Shown here one piece after another: positions 1 to 7,610 of a stretch of 16,376 bases of DNA. How positions within the stretch are numbered: position 1 is the stretch's first letter; every line of letters starts with the position of its first letter. The notes beneath the pieces are model-generated. The model was given only the letters and a program-made list of their open reading frames with translations, searched no databases and was not told where the DNA came from. The position numbers were made by a program, and so were the translations under genes. This DNA is from CAZRHR01 sp964599915 (lineage in GTDB: Bacteria > Bacteroidota > Bacteroidia > CAIKAF01), in the NCBI GenBank assembly GCA_964599915.1, contig CAZRHR010000061.1, positions 1 to 16,376 of the forward strand, in the 5' to 3' direction.

Positions 1-1694
1 GCTTAAGGGTGAGGTAGGTTTGATAGACTTTTTCAAGACCATGGGCCGCAATGGCAGCTTTGGCTTGCGCATTTAAACCTTTCAAAAATGCTTCAAAGGG
101 ATCCTGTGGCTTTGGTAACTCACGTATGCTAAAGGATTCAAGTTTAGCAAGAGAAGCTGCATGCCGAATAGCTGCTTCTAAGCCGCCAATAGAGTCAACC
201 AGTCCCCTTTCTAAAGCTTGACTTCCCGTCCAAACCCGGCCTTCGCCGAGTGAATCGGCCACGAGGTNNNNNNNNNNTCTTATCTACATTTCTTTGAAGG
301 GCCGCTTTTTCCCGCTCATGCATGGGGCGTGCGCCTGTTGGAAAGTCTGCACTTGCGTTGGTTAAAACGGTGTCGGTGGTTACTCCCAACTTTTCATTGA
401 GCATGCGCTGGGCATTGAACAAAAGGCCAAAGACACCAATAGAACCGGTGAGTGTATGGGCATCGGCAAAAATGGTATTGGCGCCGCAAGAAATATAATA
501 CCCTCCGGAAGCTGCCAGGTTACCCATGGAAACCACCACCGGCTTTTTTTCCTTTAGACGGGCAATGGAACGCCAAATCAACTCGGACGCCATGGCATCT
601 CCACCGGGCGAATTAACGCGTAACACCACCGCCTTCACGTCTTCATCTTCCCGAACCTCATCCAACACCTCGCAAAAATCATCGGAGGCAATTTGTTCTC
701 CATCGCCTTTTCCACGTACAATTTCACCTGAAGCATATACAATGGCAATTTCTTCTTTGGCGCTAGACTTGGCTTTTGTTTGCAACGCAGCATAGGTGGC
801 GTATCGGTCAAAAGCCAACAAATGAGATTCTTCTTTATCCTCTTCTGTCCAGCCGGCCTTTTGACCCAATAAAGTAATGACTTCATCTCTATAAGCCAAG
901 GCAGAAACCATTTGATGCTCAAACGCTTCTTGAGCGGTAACAATAGAAAGTCGGTTGGCAAACAATTGAAGACTATCTATTGGTTGACCTGTTTTTTCGG
1001 ACACAGAAAGTAGGAAATCGCCCCAAATTTCATTGAGCATAGAAGCCATTTGCTCTCTATTTGCCGGTGATGCCTTTTCTAAAATGAAGGGTTCAACGGC
1101 AGACTTAAATTTATTTCCACTAGGACGTACCGCGTAAGGCTCTACCCCAATTTTATCCAATACCCCTTTAAAAAACAGCATTTCCGCTCCAAGTCCTTTC
1201 CATACAAAGTCTCCGTAGGGATTTAAAAAGATGGAATCGGCCACCAAGGACATGCGGTATGCGGATTGAGACATGGATTCCCCGTAAGCCAGGATGAATT
1301 TTCCACTTTTCTTGAATTCCATTAAGGCGGCACGAATTTCATTGAAATTGGCCATGCCCACAGGAACGGAACTTACTTCAATAAATAAGCCTTTTACCTT
1401 TTCATCGGTGGTTGCATAATGCACCCCTTCTAAAAAGGTGCGTAAATCGATGGCACCTTCTTCATCGCCCTTGGAAAAAGAGGCAAAAGGATTTTCAGGA
1501 TTTCTATCCTCTACAGGTTGGGAAAACCTTAGGTGAAGTACGGAACGATCTTTCACAGAAATAATGGCAGACGAGGACGACGCGTCATCCGCAAAAATAG
1601 CCGCCACGCCGGCAATGGTAATAATGGCAAACAAAACGGTGGCTACTGCCAACCCTGCCATAGAACCTAAAAAGGCTCCCCAAAACTGTTTCAT
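1..1694 (-). CDS. sppA: Signal peptide peptidase SppA, 67K type (3' end cut by window edge; internal assembly gap)
   Basis: Membrane-anchored serine protease that degrades signal peptides left in the inner membrane after secretion. From the ATG at 1694 (MKQFWGAFLGS) there is an N-terminal membrane segment at about residues 5-33, then the two tandem domains of the long SppA form. The general-base lysine lies in the motif KFKSAVEPF (Lys197) and the nucleophile serine in MGNLAASGGYYIS (Ser396); these are the Lys/Ser dyad positions known from E. coli SppA. The frame could extend to a TTG at 1712, but that falls on the promoter element, so ATG 1694 is preferred. Ten Ns at 268-277 break the frame. 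Bases 1-265 resume as good SppA sequence (the motif GEGRVWTG, then a C-terminal tail) up to the window edge, so this is one gene and not a truncated one. It is transcribed separately from the cluster upstream. Confidence 0.93.
268..277. other. Assembly gap of 10 Ns inside sppA
   Basis: A run of ten N bases. The minus-strand SppA frame is intact on both sides (NVDK before it, VADSLGEGRVWTG after it) but in different phases if the gap is taken as 10 bases. Restoring the frame needs a gap that is a multiple of three. By comparison with the family, roughly 15-20 residues are missing here, so the real gap is probably about 45-60 bases. Confidence 0.95.
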
Positions 1695-1709
1695 ACATTT
1701 TATTTTCCC

Positions 1710-1717
1710 CAAATGTA
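1710..1717 (-). promoter_or_regulatory. Predicted -7 promoter element of sppA
   Basis: The minus strand reads TACATTTG, a full match to the Bacteroidota -7 consensus TAnnTTTG. It ends 15 bases before the sppA ATG at 1694, which would give a short leader of about 10 bases. A TTG lies 14 bases upstream as a weak -33 candidate. The stretch between the sppA start and the neighbouring stop codon at 1785 shows no clear terminator hairpin. Confidence 0.6.
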
Positions 1718-1784
1718 AAACAGTAAGTAGGCAACCCCGTAAAAATGAAACATTTATTTAGTGAAAAAAATGAAAAAAGAGGAT

Positions 1785-2189
1785 TTATCCCAACAAAATG
1801 CCTTGTTGTTCCATCACGGGCACCAAGGTGAGGTTTTGGTCGTGTATGGTTTCCGGTAAAAAGATAAATTTCTTGTCGTACAGCATGCCATCTACATAAA
1901 AACTGACCCAATATTCATTGTTTAATCCAAAAACCTCCGGTTGAATGGGTTCAATTTGAACTTTGTCCTGCGGTTCCAAAATTTCAAAATATTGTCTCAG
2001 CGTGGAAGTTTTAACAGGTTCTCCATTCATTTCTCCATAACCACGAGAGGAAACCAGCACATCTTTCAGGGCTTTGGTGGTATCATTGATTAAAAATATG
2101 GCCCAATCCGGTTCGAGACCGGGAAGTGCCAGGTCCACTGCGGCTATATAAACTTGTTTTACCTCAGGATGTTCGATGTCTTTTTTCAT
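1785..2189 (-). CDS. Conserved hypothetical protein, translationally coupled to nadE
   Basis: A 134-residue soluble protein without signal peptide or membrane segments, rich in acidic and hydrophobic residues and with predicted beta character. A recognisable central patch reads FGLNNEYWVSFYVDGMLYDKKFIFLPE. I recall similar short uncharacterised proteins in Flavobacteriia but cannot name a domain or function. Its ATG (2189-2187) overlaps the nadE TGA (2188-2186) as ATGA, so ribosomes finishing nadE can restart directly here. This makes co-expression with NAD+ synthetase likely and is the only functional hint. Alternatively it is simply a housekeeping protein carried in the same transcript. Confidence 0.8.
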   Translation of the reverse strand: MKKDIEHPEVKQVYIAAVDLALPGLEPDWAIFLINDTTKALKDVLVSSRGYGEMNGEPVKTSTLRQYFEILEPQDKVQIEPIQPEVFGLNNEYWVSFYVDGMLYDKKFIFLPETIHDQNLTLVPVMEQQGILLG

Positions 2190-3865
2190 AATGGAAATCT
2201 TGCGGTTAAAGGCATTTTTCTACCATACCCAAACGCTTTGGTCGTCACCCGCAGTACAGGTGCCATTTGAAACCGTTTGAATTCATGCCGATTAACCAAA
2301 TTCAGCACTTTTTGCACTACATAAGGGTCATACCCAGCTTTCACAAGGTCATCTTGTCCCCACCTTAAATCGATAAATTTTTCCAATAAAGCATCCAACA
2401 ATGGATAAGGCGGTAGGTTGTCCTGATCTACCTGTCCCGGCTTTAACTCTGCCGAAGGTGCTTTAGTAATGGACCGCTGGGGAATTCTTTCCCTATCTCT
2501 ATTGATGTATTTAGCCAATTCCCAGACTTTGGTTTTATACACATCGCCCAAAACCGCTAAGCTTCCACACATGTCACCGTATAAAGTTCCGTAGCCTACG
2601 GCAGCTTCGCTTTTATTGGTCGTATTTAGTAAAACAAAACCCTTTTGGTTTGAAAAGGCCATCAGGAGTATGCCACGCAATCTAGCTTGCAGGTTTTGTG
2701 CAGTAAGGTCTCCCAGTTCCTCTCCAAAAGGTGTCATTAGGTCCTTATGCGCTTGGTTCATCAAGCCTTCAATGGGTAAAATAACATGTTGAATGCCTAG
2801 ATTTTCAACCAAAGCCAAGCCATCTTCCATGGCGTGGTCGGAGGTCCAGGGTGAGGGTAAAAGGACACCCGTTACATTATCTTTTCCTAAAGCATCTACC
2901 GCTAAAACGGCTGTCACAGCAGAGTCAATGCCACCGGAAAGCCCCAACACCGCTTTTTGAAACCCATTTTTTTTGAAAAAATCTCGAATGCCTAGTACCA
3001 AAGCTTCGTACACATGGGAAATCACCGAGGGCAAGGCCACCGGAACAGGGGCAGGCGAAGCCAAATCCACCGTATAAACACCTTCTTCAAACCAAGGTAA
3101 TTGGGCAAGAAATTCTCCATTTGGCTGAACAACCATAGACCCGCCATCGAAGAGATAACCTGTGTTTCCTCCCACTTGGTTCACATAGACGAAGGGAGCG
3201 GTCAACACATCATGGGCGACGTGGTGAGCCACCATGGCGCGGCGACGCTCGGCCTGGTGCATGGAATAAGGAGAGGCCGAAATATTAATGATAACGTCAG
3301 GTCGTGGACCATTTTTCCATTGTTCCAATACATGGATTTTATAAGGTCTGCGTTGCGTGGCCGGGAGCCCCGCAGGATCTAGGCCCGCGGGATCGGTTAC
3401 ATTCCAAGCATCCTCGCAAATCATCAATGCAAAGGTTTTACCCTGATAGGAAAAAGGAAGGTTTTCCTGCGCAGGCTCAAAATAGCGGGCTTCATCAAAA
3501 ATATCGTAATCGGGCAACAAGGTTTTATGCCTAACCGCTATCACTTTTCCATCGGCCAAAAACAAGGCCGAGTTATGCAACATTTTTCCAAATCCGGTGG
3601 TGTTCATGGTAGGTGCCCCCACAATCATGGCGGGAAAACCGGAGGCGGTGGCCGCAGCCAACTGCCCAATGGTTTTTTCGATTCTACGCAAAAAACCAGC
3701 ATTTTGGAGTAAATCTTCGGGTGGATACCCGGTGAGGCTCAATTCCGGGAAGACCACCAAATCTGCACCTTGTGACCGTCCGACTCTGGCGGCGTCCACA
3801 ATGCGAAGCATGTTTCCCTCCAAATCACCGATGATGGGATTCAATTGGGCTATGGCTATTTTCAT
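2186..3865 (-). CDS. nadE: Glutamine-dependent NAD+ synthetase
   Basis: Catalyses the last step of NAD+ synthesis: ATP-dependent amidation of nicotinic acid adenine dinucleotide with ammonia released from glutamine. The N-terminal nitrilase-type glutaminase domain (about 1-270) shows the Glu-Lys-Cys triad: Glu41 in FPELSLTGYPPEDL, Lys114 in RHKTLLPDYDIFDEARYF, and Cys150 in MICEDAWN. The C-terminal synthetase domain carries the ATP pyrophosphatase P-loop SGGIDS at 310-315 and later conserved segments YGDMCGSLAVLGDVYKT and SAELKPGQVDQDNLPPY. At 559 residues it has the normal length for the two-domain bacterial form. The chosen start is ATG 3865 (MKIAIAQLNPIIGD, the usual family N-terminus); the frame extends to a TTG at 3901 but that extension looks non-coding. 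It lies 36 bases after the transporter gene and overlaps the next gene by 4 bases, which suggests an operon. Confidence 0.96.
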   Translation of the reverse strand: MKIAIAQLNPIIGDLEGNMLRIVDAARVGRSQGADLVVFPELSLTGYPPEDLLQNAGFLRRIEKTIGQLAAATASGFPAMIVGAPTMNTTGFGKMLHNSALFLADGKVIAVRHKTLLPDYDIFDEARYFEPAQENLPFSYQGKTFALMICEDAWNVTDPAGLDPAGLPATQRRPYKIHVLEQWKNGPRPDVIINISASPYSMHQAERRRAMVAHHVAHDVLTAPFVYVNQVGGNTGYLFDGGSMVVQPNGEFLAQLPWFEEGVYTVDLASPAPVPVALPSVISHVYEALVLGIRDFFKKNGFQKAVLGLSGGIDSAVTAVLAVDALGKDNVTGVLLPSPWTSDHAMEDGLALVENLGIQHVILPIEGLMNQAHKDLMTPFGEELGDLTAQNLQARLRGILLMAFSNQKGFVLLNTTNKSEAAVGYGTLYGDMCGSLAVLGDVYKTKVWELAKYINRDRERIPQRSITKAPSAELKPGQVDQDNLPPYPLLDALLEKFIDLRWGQDDLVKAGYDPYVVQKVLNLVNRHEFKRFQMAPVLRVTTKAFGYGRKMPLTARFPL

Positions 3866-3901
3866 AACATTGAGAAGTTTGTGGTCGAATTTGGATAACA
3901 A

Positions 3902-4789
3902 TCAAGGCTTGTCTCGGTTCACAATGGCCACACCGGCCAAAATGATCCCCATCCCTAAAAAGGTATGTAAGGTGATGGATTCTCCCAACGCCCAACCCCA
4001 GATTAAGGCAAAAAATGGAATAAGGTAAGTGACAGAGGCAGCGAACAAAACAGACGTATAGCGAATGAGGTGATTAAAAACAATAACGGCAATAGAAGTA
4101 CCCACCACGCCAAGAAGGATAAGAAACCCGGTGGCCTTGATATGAGCTTCACTAGAAACCATGACCTGAAAAGTCCCTGTGAAGGCCAATCCCAAAATTC
4201 CTGGAATGCCACCCATCAAAAGGGATGCTCCAGTAATGGTAATCGCATCTAAATGCTGAAGTTTGTTTTTAATTAGGTTGGTGGAAAAACCATAACACAC
4301 GGCACCCAAAAGTGGCAGTAATGCGTAAAAAGGCATGGCGGCATCGGCTTGAATATTCTTCTGACTAAGGATGAGATAGGATGTGCCTATAAGTCCTGTG
4401 AGAATTCCTAAAATTCCCCATTTTCCCACCCGCATTTTGAAGAGCAACATGCCCACCAAAAGGGTAAACAAAGGTGCCGTAGCATTGATAATTCCTGCCA
4501 AAGAGGAGTCAATTTTTGAAATCCCAATAGCAAACAGAAATGCAGGTATGGCAGAACCCAACAAACCTGTTAGGATGAGCCAAGGCCAAGAGGCTGCAGG
4601 AATAGATTTCCATTTGGGCAGAAACCAAGGTAAAAGTGCAAGGCAAGCAAAACCTAACCTCATGGCAGCCACTTGTATTCCGGAAAACATGACCAAGCCT
4701 TGTTTCATTAGAATAAAGGAACTGCCCCAGGTAATTCCAAGTATTGTGAGGGTGGCAAACTGCCCAGATTTGGTGGATAAATTAAACAC
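3902..4789 (-). CDS. EamA/DMT-superfamily transporter
   Basis: Inner-membrane carrier of the drug/metabolite transporter superfamily. At 295 residues it has the family length and about ten hydrophobic segments, arranged as two EamA repeats of five helices. The first repeat contains the conserved entrance motif GITWGSSFILMKQG and a helix with MRLGFACLALLP. Substrate cannot be told from sequence; relatives move amino acids, purines or other metabolites. No ATG occurs before residue 28, and starting there would remove the first helix, so the GTG at 4789 is taken as the start. A -7-like element lies 4 bases upstream of it. The gene probably leads the nadE cluster. Confidence 0.9.
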   Translation of the reverse strand: MFNLSTKSGQFATLTILGITWGSSFILMKQGLVMFSGIQVAAMRLGFACLALLPWFLPKWKSIPAASWPWLILTGLLGSAIPAFLFAIGISKIDSSLAGIINATAPLFTLLVGMLLFKMRVGKWGILGILTGLIGTSYLILSQKNIQADAAMPFYALLPLLGAVCYGFSTNLIKNKLQHLDAITITGASLLMGGIPGILGLAFTGTFQVMVSSEAHIKATGFLILLGVVGTSIAVIVFNHLIRYTSVLFAASVTYLIPFFALIWGWALGESITLHTFLGMGIILAGVAIVNRDKP

Positions 4790-4816
4790 CGGGCGAAGGT
4801 AAGAAAATAGCCCGGT
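4788..4816 (-). promoter_or_regulatory. Inverted repeat enclosing the -7-like element of the transporter gene
   Basis: Two perfect 7-base arms, ACCGGGC (4788-4794) and GCCCGGT (4810-4816), flank a 15-base spacer. On the minus strand the -7-like element TACCTTCG (4801-4794) overlaps the inner arm and ends 4 bases before the GTG start at 4789, and the arm reaches into the start codon itself. The arrangement could be a protein binding site over the promoter, a hairpin at the 3' end of the upstream PKD/glycine-rich transcript (what follows, GTTTAATTTA, is only moderately U-rich), or both. Confidence 0.45.
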
Positions 4817-4834
4817 AGTCCTACATGGAAAGCC

Positions 4835-6349
4835 TTACCAAGAAAGAATCACCTGTCCATTTCCTGTTTGGAAACCGGAAGTATGGGTGGTAGCAGAAGT
4901 TCCACTTGGATTTACATAGCCTGAACCGCCACCGGCACCATTAATTTGCATTCCGCCGCCGCCATACCAGCCACCGCCGCCGCCTGTTCCATAACAACAA
5001 CAAGCACTATTGCTAAGACCATTGCCGCCAAGACCAAAACTTCCATTACTTGCAAAAGCGGCACCGGGAGAGCAACCTCCATTATTGTACATTCCCCCAT
5101 TTCCACCTGCAGTTTGGGTTCCGCCTTGGGCCCAGGACCCATTTCCTAGGGTAGAGCCTTGCCCACCGGTAAGTCCACCACCTGCTCCGCCATTCCCTTG
5201 GGCGCCGCCACCTCCGCCACCTGCCACTACCACACGGTCATTCAATCCTTGGCCACCTCGTCTCAAATCTGAAGCGCCACCACCACCGGCACCCGTTCCA
5301 ACACCACTTCCGCCTCCATTCCAACCTGCATTAACAATCGGATTGGGCGTACCCCCCACATACACAAATAACGTTTCTCCCGGTGTTACGGTCATGGTCG
5401 TTTGCACCCGACCACCCAGTCCTCCCGCCCCATTGCCAGAACTACCTTGTCCACCCTGCGCACCCCTAACATCTACTTGAAGCGAAGTGACACAGGCCGG
5501 CACCACAAAAGTCTGTGCACTTCCTGTAAAATTGAAAGTCTGTGATTGTCCCATGGGCATCGAGGGACAATTTTGTACGGTAATGTTTTGAGATTGGGTG
5601 GCGGTACAGCCTAAAGCATCCGTCACCGTAAGTGAAATCGTGTAACTTCCCGTAGAACCGTAAGTAAAACTGGGATTCTGGGCTGAGGAGGAGGAAGGCG
5701 TTGCTCCGGTAGCCGTCCAAGCATAGGTAAGTCCAGGACTCGCCGGACCATTTGCCTGTAAAGGTGCGTTGACGGATGCCGTAGTGCTGGCCAATGTAAA
5801 ACTTGCAGAAGGCGGATTAGGACAAAGGACTGCTGTAATTTGTTGGGAGGACGAGTCCCTACAACCTGAGGCTTCGGCCACCACCAAAGTCAAAGTATAT
5901 GTACCGGCCACTGCATAGGTAAAACTAGGTTGAGCTGCATTCGAAGTGGCTGGAGTAGCACCTACGGCAGTCCATTGGTAAGTCAATCCGGGTGTGGCGG
6001 GGCCGGTAGCCTGAAAACTAGCATTTACAGCCACGGACGAAGGAGCAGTAAAAGTCGAAGAAGGAGGGTTTGGGCAATTGCAATATACATGCTGCCAACC
6101 CGAAGGCATGTACACATCAATACAACCGTCAGTGGTATTATACACCACAAGACCTTGCGCTGGATTTGAGATGGCATTTCGTTGTGAAACGGTAAGCCTT
6201 GGTGGCAAAAAGCCTTGTTGGTTTCCACCGATGTCTAGAGCCGCGGAGGGATGAGGTGTATTGGTGTGGATACCTACAGATTGGGCCGAGACGAACTGAC
6301 CCACAAATAGAAGAATCAAAAAGAATAGCCGATGCGTTATGTTTTTCAT
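4835..6349 (-). CDS. Secreted protein with two PKD domains and an ALK-type glycine-rich domain
   Basis: A 504-residue predicted surface or extracellular protein. The Sec signal peptide MKNITHRLFFLILLFVGQFVSAQ (split here as MKNITHRLFF and LILLFVGQFVSAQ) supports ATG 6349; the frame runs upstream to 6496 but without coding character. After it, residues 24-90 have the Bacteroidota surface-protein module seen as VGIHTNTP, SAALDIGG, GFLPPRLT and GLVVYNTTDG. Two PKD domains (about 92-175 and 176-260) each begin with a CPNPP hinge, and a third such hinge, CPSMP, follows at 261. Residues 268-504 form a long glycine-rich region resembling the ALK/LTK glycine-rich domain (segments QTFVVPACVTSLQVDVRGAQ, VTPGETLFVYVGG, RVVVAGGGGGG). 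It ends in GQVILSW with no T9SS sorting domain that I can see. Function unknown; adhesion or matrix formation is a guess. Confidence 0.88.
   Translation of the reverse strand: MKNITHRLFFLILLFVGQFVSAQSVGIHTNTPHPSAALDIGGNQQGFLPPRLTVSQRNAISNPAQGLVVYNTTDGCIDVYMPSGWQHVYCNCPNPPSSTFTAPSSVAVNASFQATGPATPGLTYQWTAVGATPATSNAAQPSFTYAVAGTYTLTLVVAEASGCRDSSSQQITAVLCPNPPSASFTLASTTASVNAPLQANGPASPGLTYAWTATGATPSSSSAQNPSFTYGSTGSYTISLTVTDALGCTATQSQNITVQNCPSMPMGQSQTFNFTGSAQTFVVPACVTSLQVDVRGAQGGQGSSGNGAGGLGGRVQTTMTVTPGETLFVYVGGTPNPIVNAGWNGGGSGVGTGAGGGGASDLRRGGQGLNDRVVVAGGGGGGAQGNGGAGGGLTGGQGSTLGNGSWAQGGTQTAGGNGGMYNNGGCSPGAAFASNGSFGLGGNGLSNSACCCYGTGGGGGWYGGGGMQINGAGGGSGYVNPSGTSATTHTSGFQTGNGQVILSW
5570..6076 (-). repeat. 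Tandem PKD units of about 84 residues within the glycine-rich protein gene
   Basis: Two consecutive units spaced 84 residues apart (starting at Cys92 and Cys176) share the pattern CPNPPS, then a PGLTYxWTAxGATP block, PSFTY, and a final strand ending in GC. The similarity is well above that of unrelated PKD domains and suggests an internal duplication. Confidence 0.75.
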
Positions 6350-6351
6350 CT

Positions 6352-6417
6352 TCAAAAGATATAAATCATAAAAAAAGCGGCTAAAAGCCGCTTGGTTTGG
6401 ACGCCGTTCCTTTCCAT
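6352..6417 (-). CDS. Candidate 21-codon leader ORF ahead of the PKD/glycine-rich gene
   Basis: An ATG at 6417 opens a frame of 21 codons (starting MERNGVQTKRLL and ending in a hydrophobic FFMIYIF) that stops with TGA at 6354-6352, only 2 bases before the ATG of the PKD/glycine-rich gene. The frame passes straight through the intrinsic terminator hairpin at 6375-6393. A promoter-like -7 element ends 6 bases before its ATG. An ORF of this length is common by chance, so the support is the geometry only: translation of it would disturb the terminator and deliver ribosomes to the main start. It could equally be meaningless. Confidence 0.3.
   Translation of the reverse strand: MERNGVQTKRLLAAFFMIYIF
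6368..6393 (-). terminator. Intrinsic terminator between the reductase gene and the PKD/glycine-rich gene
   Basis: Perfect 8-base stem AAGCGGCT/AGCCGCTT (6375-6382 with 6386-6393) with a 3-base loop. On the minus strand it is followed by a run of seven or more T, the classic rho-independent form; the plus strand has no T run. It lies about 100 bases after the reductase stop codon, yet only about 20 bases before the next start codon, so it may act as an attenuator in the leader rather than as a plain end of gene. Confidence 0.85.
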
Positions 6418-6423
6418 CGAAAA

Positions 6424-6452
6424 GAAAAATACGTTGTTGGTTTTCAAGCCAA
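6424..6452 (-). promoter_or_regulatory. Predicted promoter for the PKD/glycine-rich gene leader
   Basis: The minus strand has TTG (6452-6450), an 18-base spacer, then TATTTTTC (6431-6424), which matches TAnnTTTG at seven of eight positions with a usual spacing. Transcription would start near 6419, just before the leader ORF and upstream of the terminator hairpin. Confidence 0.4.
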
Positions 6453-6492
6453 GACCTGTACAATTTAAAAAAAACTTGAGTAAATTCCAAAC

Positions 6493-7569
6493 TCAATCAT
6501 AATATTCCAAACGAACAATGGGCGTAGTGGGATGTGCCTGGCAGGTGAGAATGTAACCTTGCGCCACTTCTTCCTTGGTTAGAATATTATTTTCGTCCAT
6601 GGAGGCTGCACCTTCCAACACGCGCGCCATGCACGTGGAACAAATGCCTGCCTCACAAGAAAATGGCGGGTCAATACCTGCCTTAACGCCCGCTTGAAGG
6701 ATGGTGGTCTTATCCTCAATGTAGAGCTCGTATTCCTTTCCGTAAAGGGTAACAAACAGTTTACTTCCCTTAGAGGGCGCCTGTACCGCATTTTCAACCC
6801 CAGCTTTGGGCACGGCCACAGGAGCCGAAAAGTACTCAATTTGAATTTTATCGGCAGCCACTCCTAGTAACCCCAATCCCTGCACGACCCCATCCATCAT
6901 GGGCGCCGGACCGCAAAGGAAAATGCTGGCTTCATGCAAATTGGCTTTTACCTCTTGGGTAAAAATATGCTGTACAACTTTGGCATCTAAACGACCTACC
7001 CCACCGGACCAACTTTCTCCCCTGGTTTCATCTACATAGGCATGAATTTGAAAACGGTCTGCATATTGCTTTTGTAATTCATCCAGTTGGGCTTTAAAAA
7101 TGATTGACTTTGGATCACGGTTGGCGTATACCAAAGAAATCTTGCTATTGGGCTCGGCCTTCAGCACCGTCCTTAAAATGGACATCATGGGCGTGATTCC
7201 TGAACCGCCGGCAATCAAAATATAATGTTTCGATTGATGCGCATCCAGGACCGGAACGAAACGTCCTTCAGGTACCATCACATCAATAGATAAACCAATC
7301 TGAAGGCGCTCGTTGAGCCAGGTGGACATTTTTCCACCTTCTACTTTTTTAACTGCAACCGTCAGCACCTCGTCTTCAAGGGGGGAAGAACAAAGCGAAT
7401 ATGCCCGTCTAACCTCCTCGCCATTGATGTTCATCCTAAGGGTTAAGTATTGACCGGCTTGGTAAGCGTAGTCCATTTTTAAATGATCCGGTACACCAAA
7501 AGAGATTGAGATTGCATCCGGAGTCTCCTGTTTTTTATTGACAACGGGTAAAGAATGGAATTTTGCCAT
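6493..7569 (-). CDS. PaaE-like NAD(P)H oxidoreductase with C-terminal 2Fe-2S ferredoxin domain
   Basis: A 358-residue soluble electron-transfer flavoprotein of the ferredoxin-NADP reductase superfamily. The FAD-binding barrel comes first, with the RAYS motif at 55-58. The NAD(P)-binding domain has GGSGITPMMS at 121-130 and the CGPAPMM motif at 219-225. The plant-type ferredoxin domain has cysteines 305, 310, 313 and 343 in the spacing C-x4-C-x2-C-x29-C for one 2Fe-2S cluster. Order and length match PaaE, the reductase of the phenylacetyl-CoA epoxygenase, but the other paa genes are not here. Such stand-alone copies are frequent in Bacteroidota and probably feed electrons to an oxygenase or desaturase encoded elsewhere. 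It is divergent from the Rossmann protein gene, 41 bases away. Confidence 0.93.
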   Translation of the reverse strand: MAKFHSLPVVNKKQETPDAISISFGVPDHLKMDYAYQAGQYLTLRMNINGEEVRRAYSLCSSPLEDEVLTVAVKKVEGGKMSTWLNERLQIGLSIDVMVPEGRFVPVLDAHQSKHYILIAGGSGITPMMSILRTVLKAEPNSKISLVYANRDPKSIIFKAQLDELQKQYADRFQIHAYVDETRGESWSGGVGRLDAKVVQHIFTQEVKANLHEASIFLCGPAPMMDGVVQGLGLLGVAADKIQIEYFSAPVAVPKAGVENAVQAPSKGSKLFVTLYGKEYELYIEDKTTILQAGVKAGIDPPFSCEAGICSTCMARVLEGAASMDENNILTKEEVAQGYILTCQAHPTTPIVRLEYYD

Positions 7570-7580
7570 GAATTAGTCCT

Positions 7581-7600
7581 TATTTTCGTGTACGAAGGTA
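7581..7600. promoter_or_regulatory. Face-to-face promoters around a palindrome in the 41-base divergent gap
   Basis: The plus strand carries TATTTTCG (7581-7588) and the minus strand TACCTTCG (7600-7593); each matches the -7 consensus at seven of eight positions and they point at each other. Between and within them lies TTCGTgtACGAA (7585-7596), an inverted repeat with 5-base arms. Leaders would be roughly 16-18 bases on each side. Weak -33 candidates lie inside the two genes (TTG 7563-7565 for the plus strand; TTTG at 7620-7617 for the minus strand). Confidence 0.5.
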
Positions 7601-7610
7601 ATAAAAGCAA

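Noticed and set aside
195..267. sppA ending at a stop codon at 195
   Set aside because: The stop is in the wrong phase created by the 10-N gap; the correct frame continues through position 1 with recognisable SppA sequence.
3597..4028. Plus-strand open frame of 143 codons
   Set aside because: It spans the nadE start and the transporter end on the opposite strand and has the composition of antisense coding DNA.
4788..4816. Calling the inverted repeat a firm intrinsic terminator of the PKD/glycine-rich gene
   Set aside because: The loop is 15 bases and what follows is not a proper T run; kept as a regulatory inverted repeat of uncertain role.
5010..5480. Plus-strand proline-rich open frame of 156 codons
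   Set aside because: It is the antisense image of the glycine codons of the PKD/glycine-rich gene; GGN read backwards gives proline. No start context or independent signal.
5570..6076. CRISPR or other DNA-level repeat array
   Set aside because: The repetition is at the protein level, two PKD domains of about 84 residues, with diverged DNA.
6493..7569. Assigning the reductase to a phenylacetate degradation operon
   Set aside because: No paaA-D or other pathway genes are nearby, and stand-alone homologues are common.
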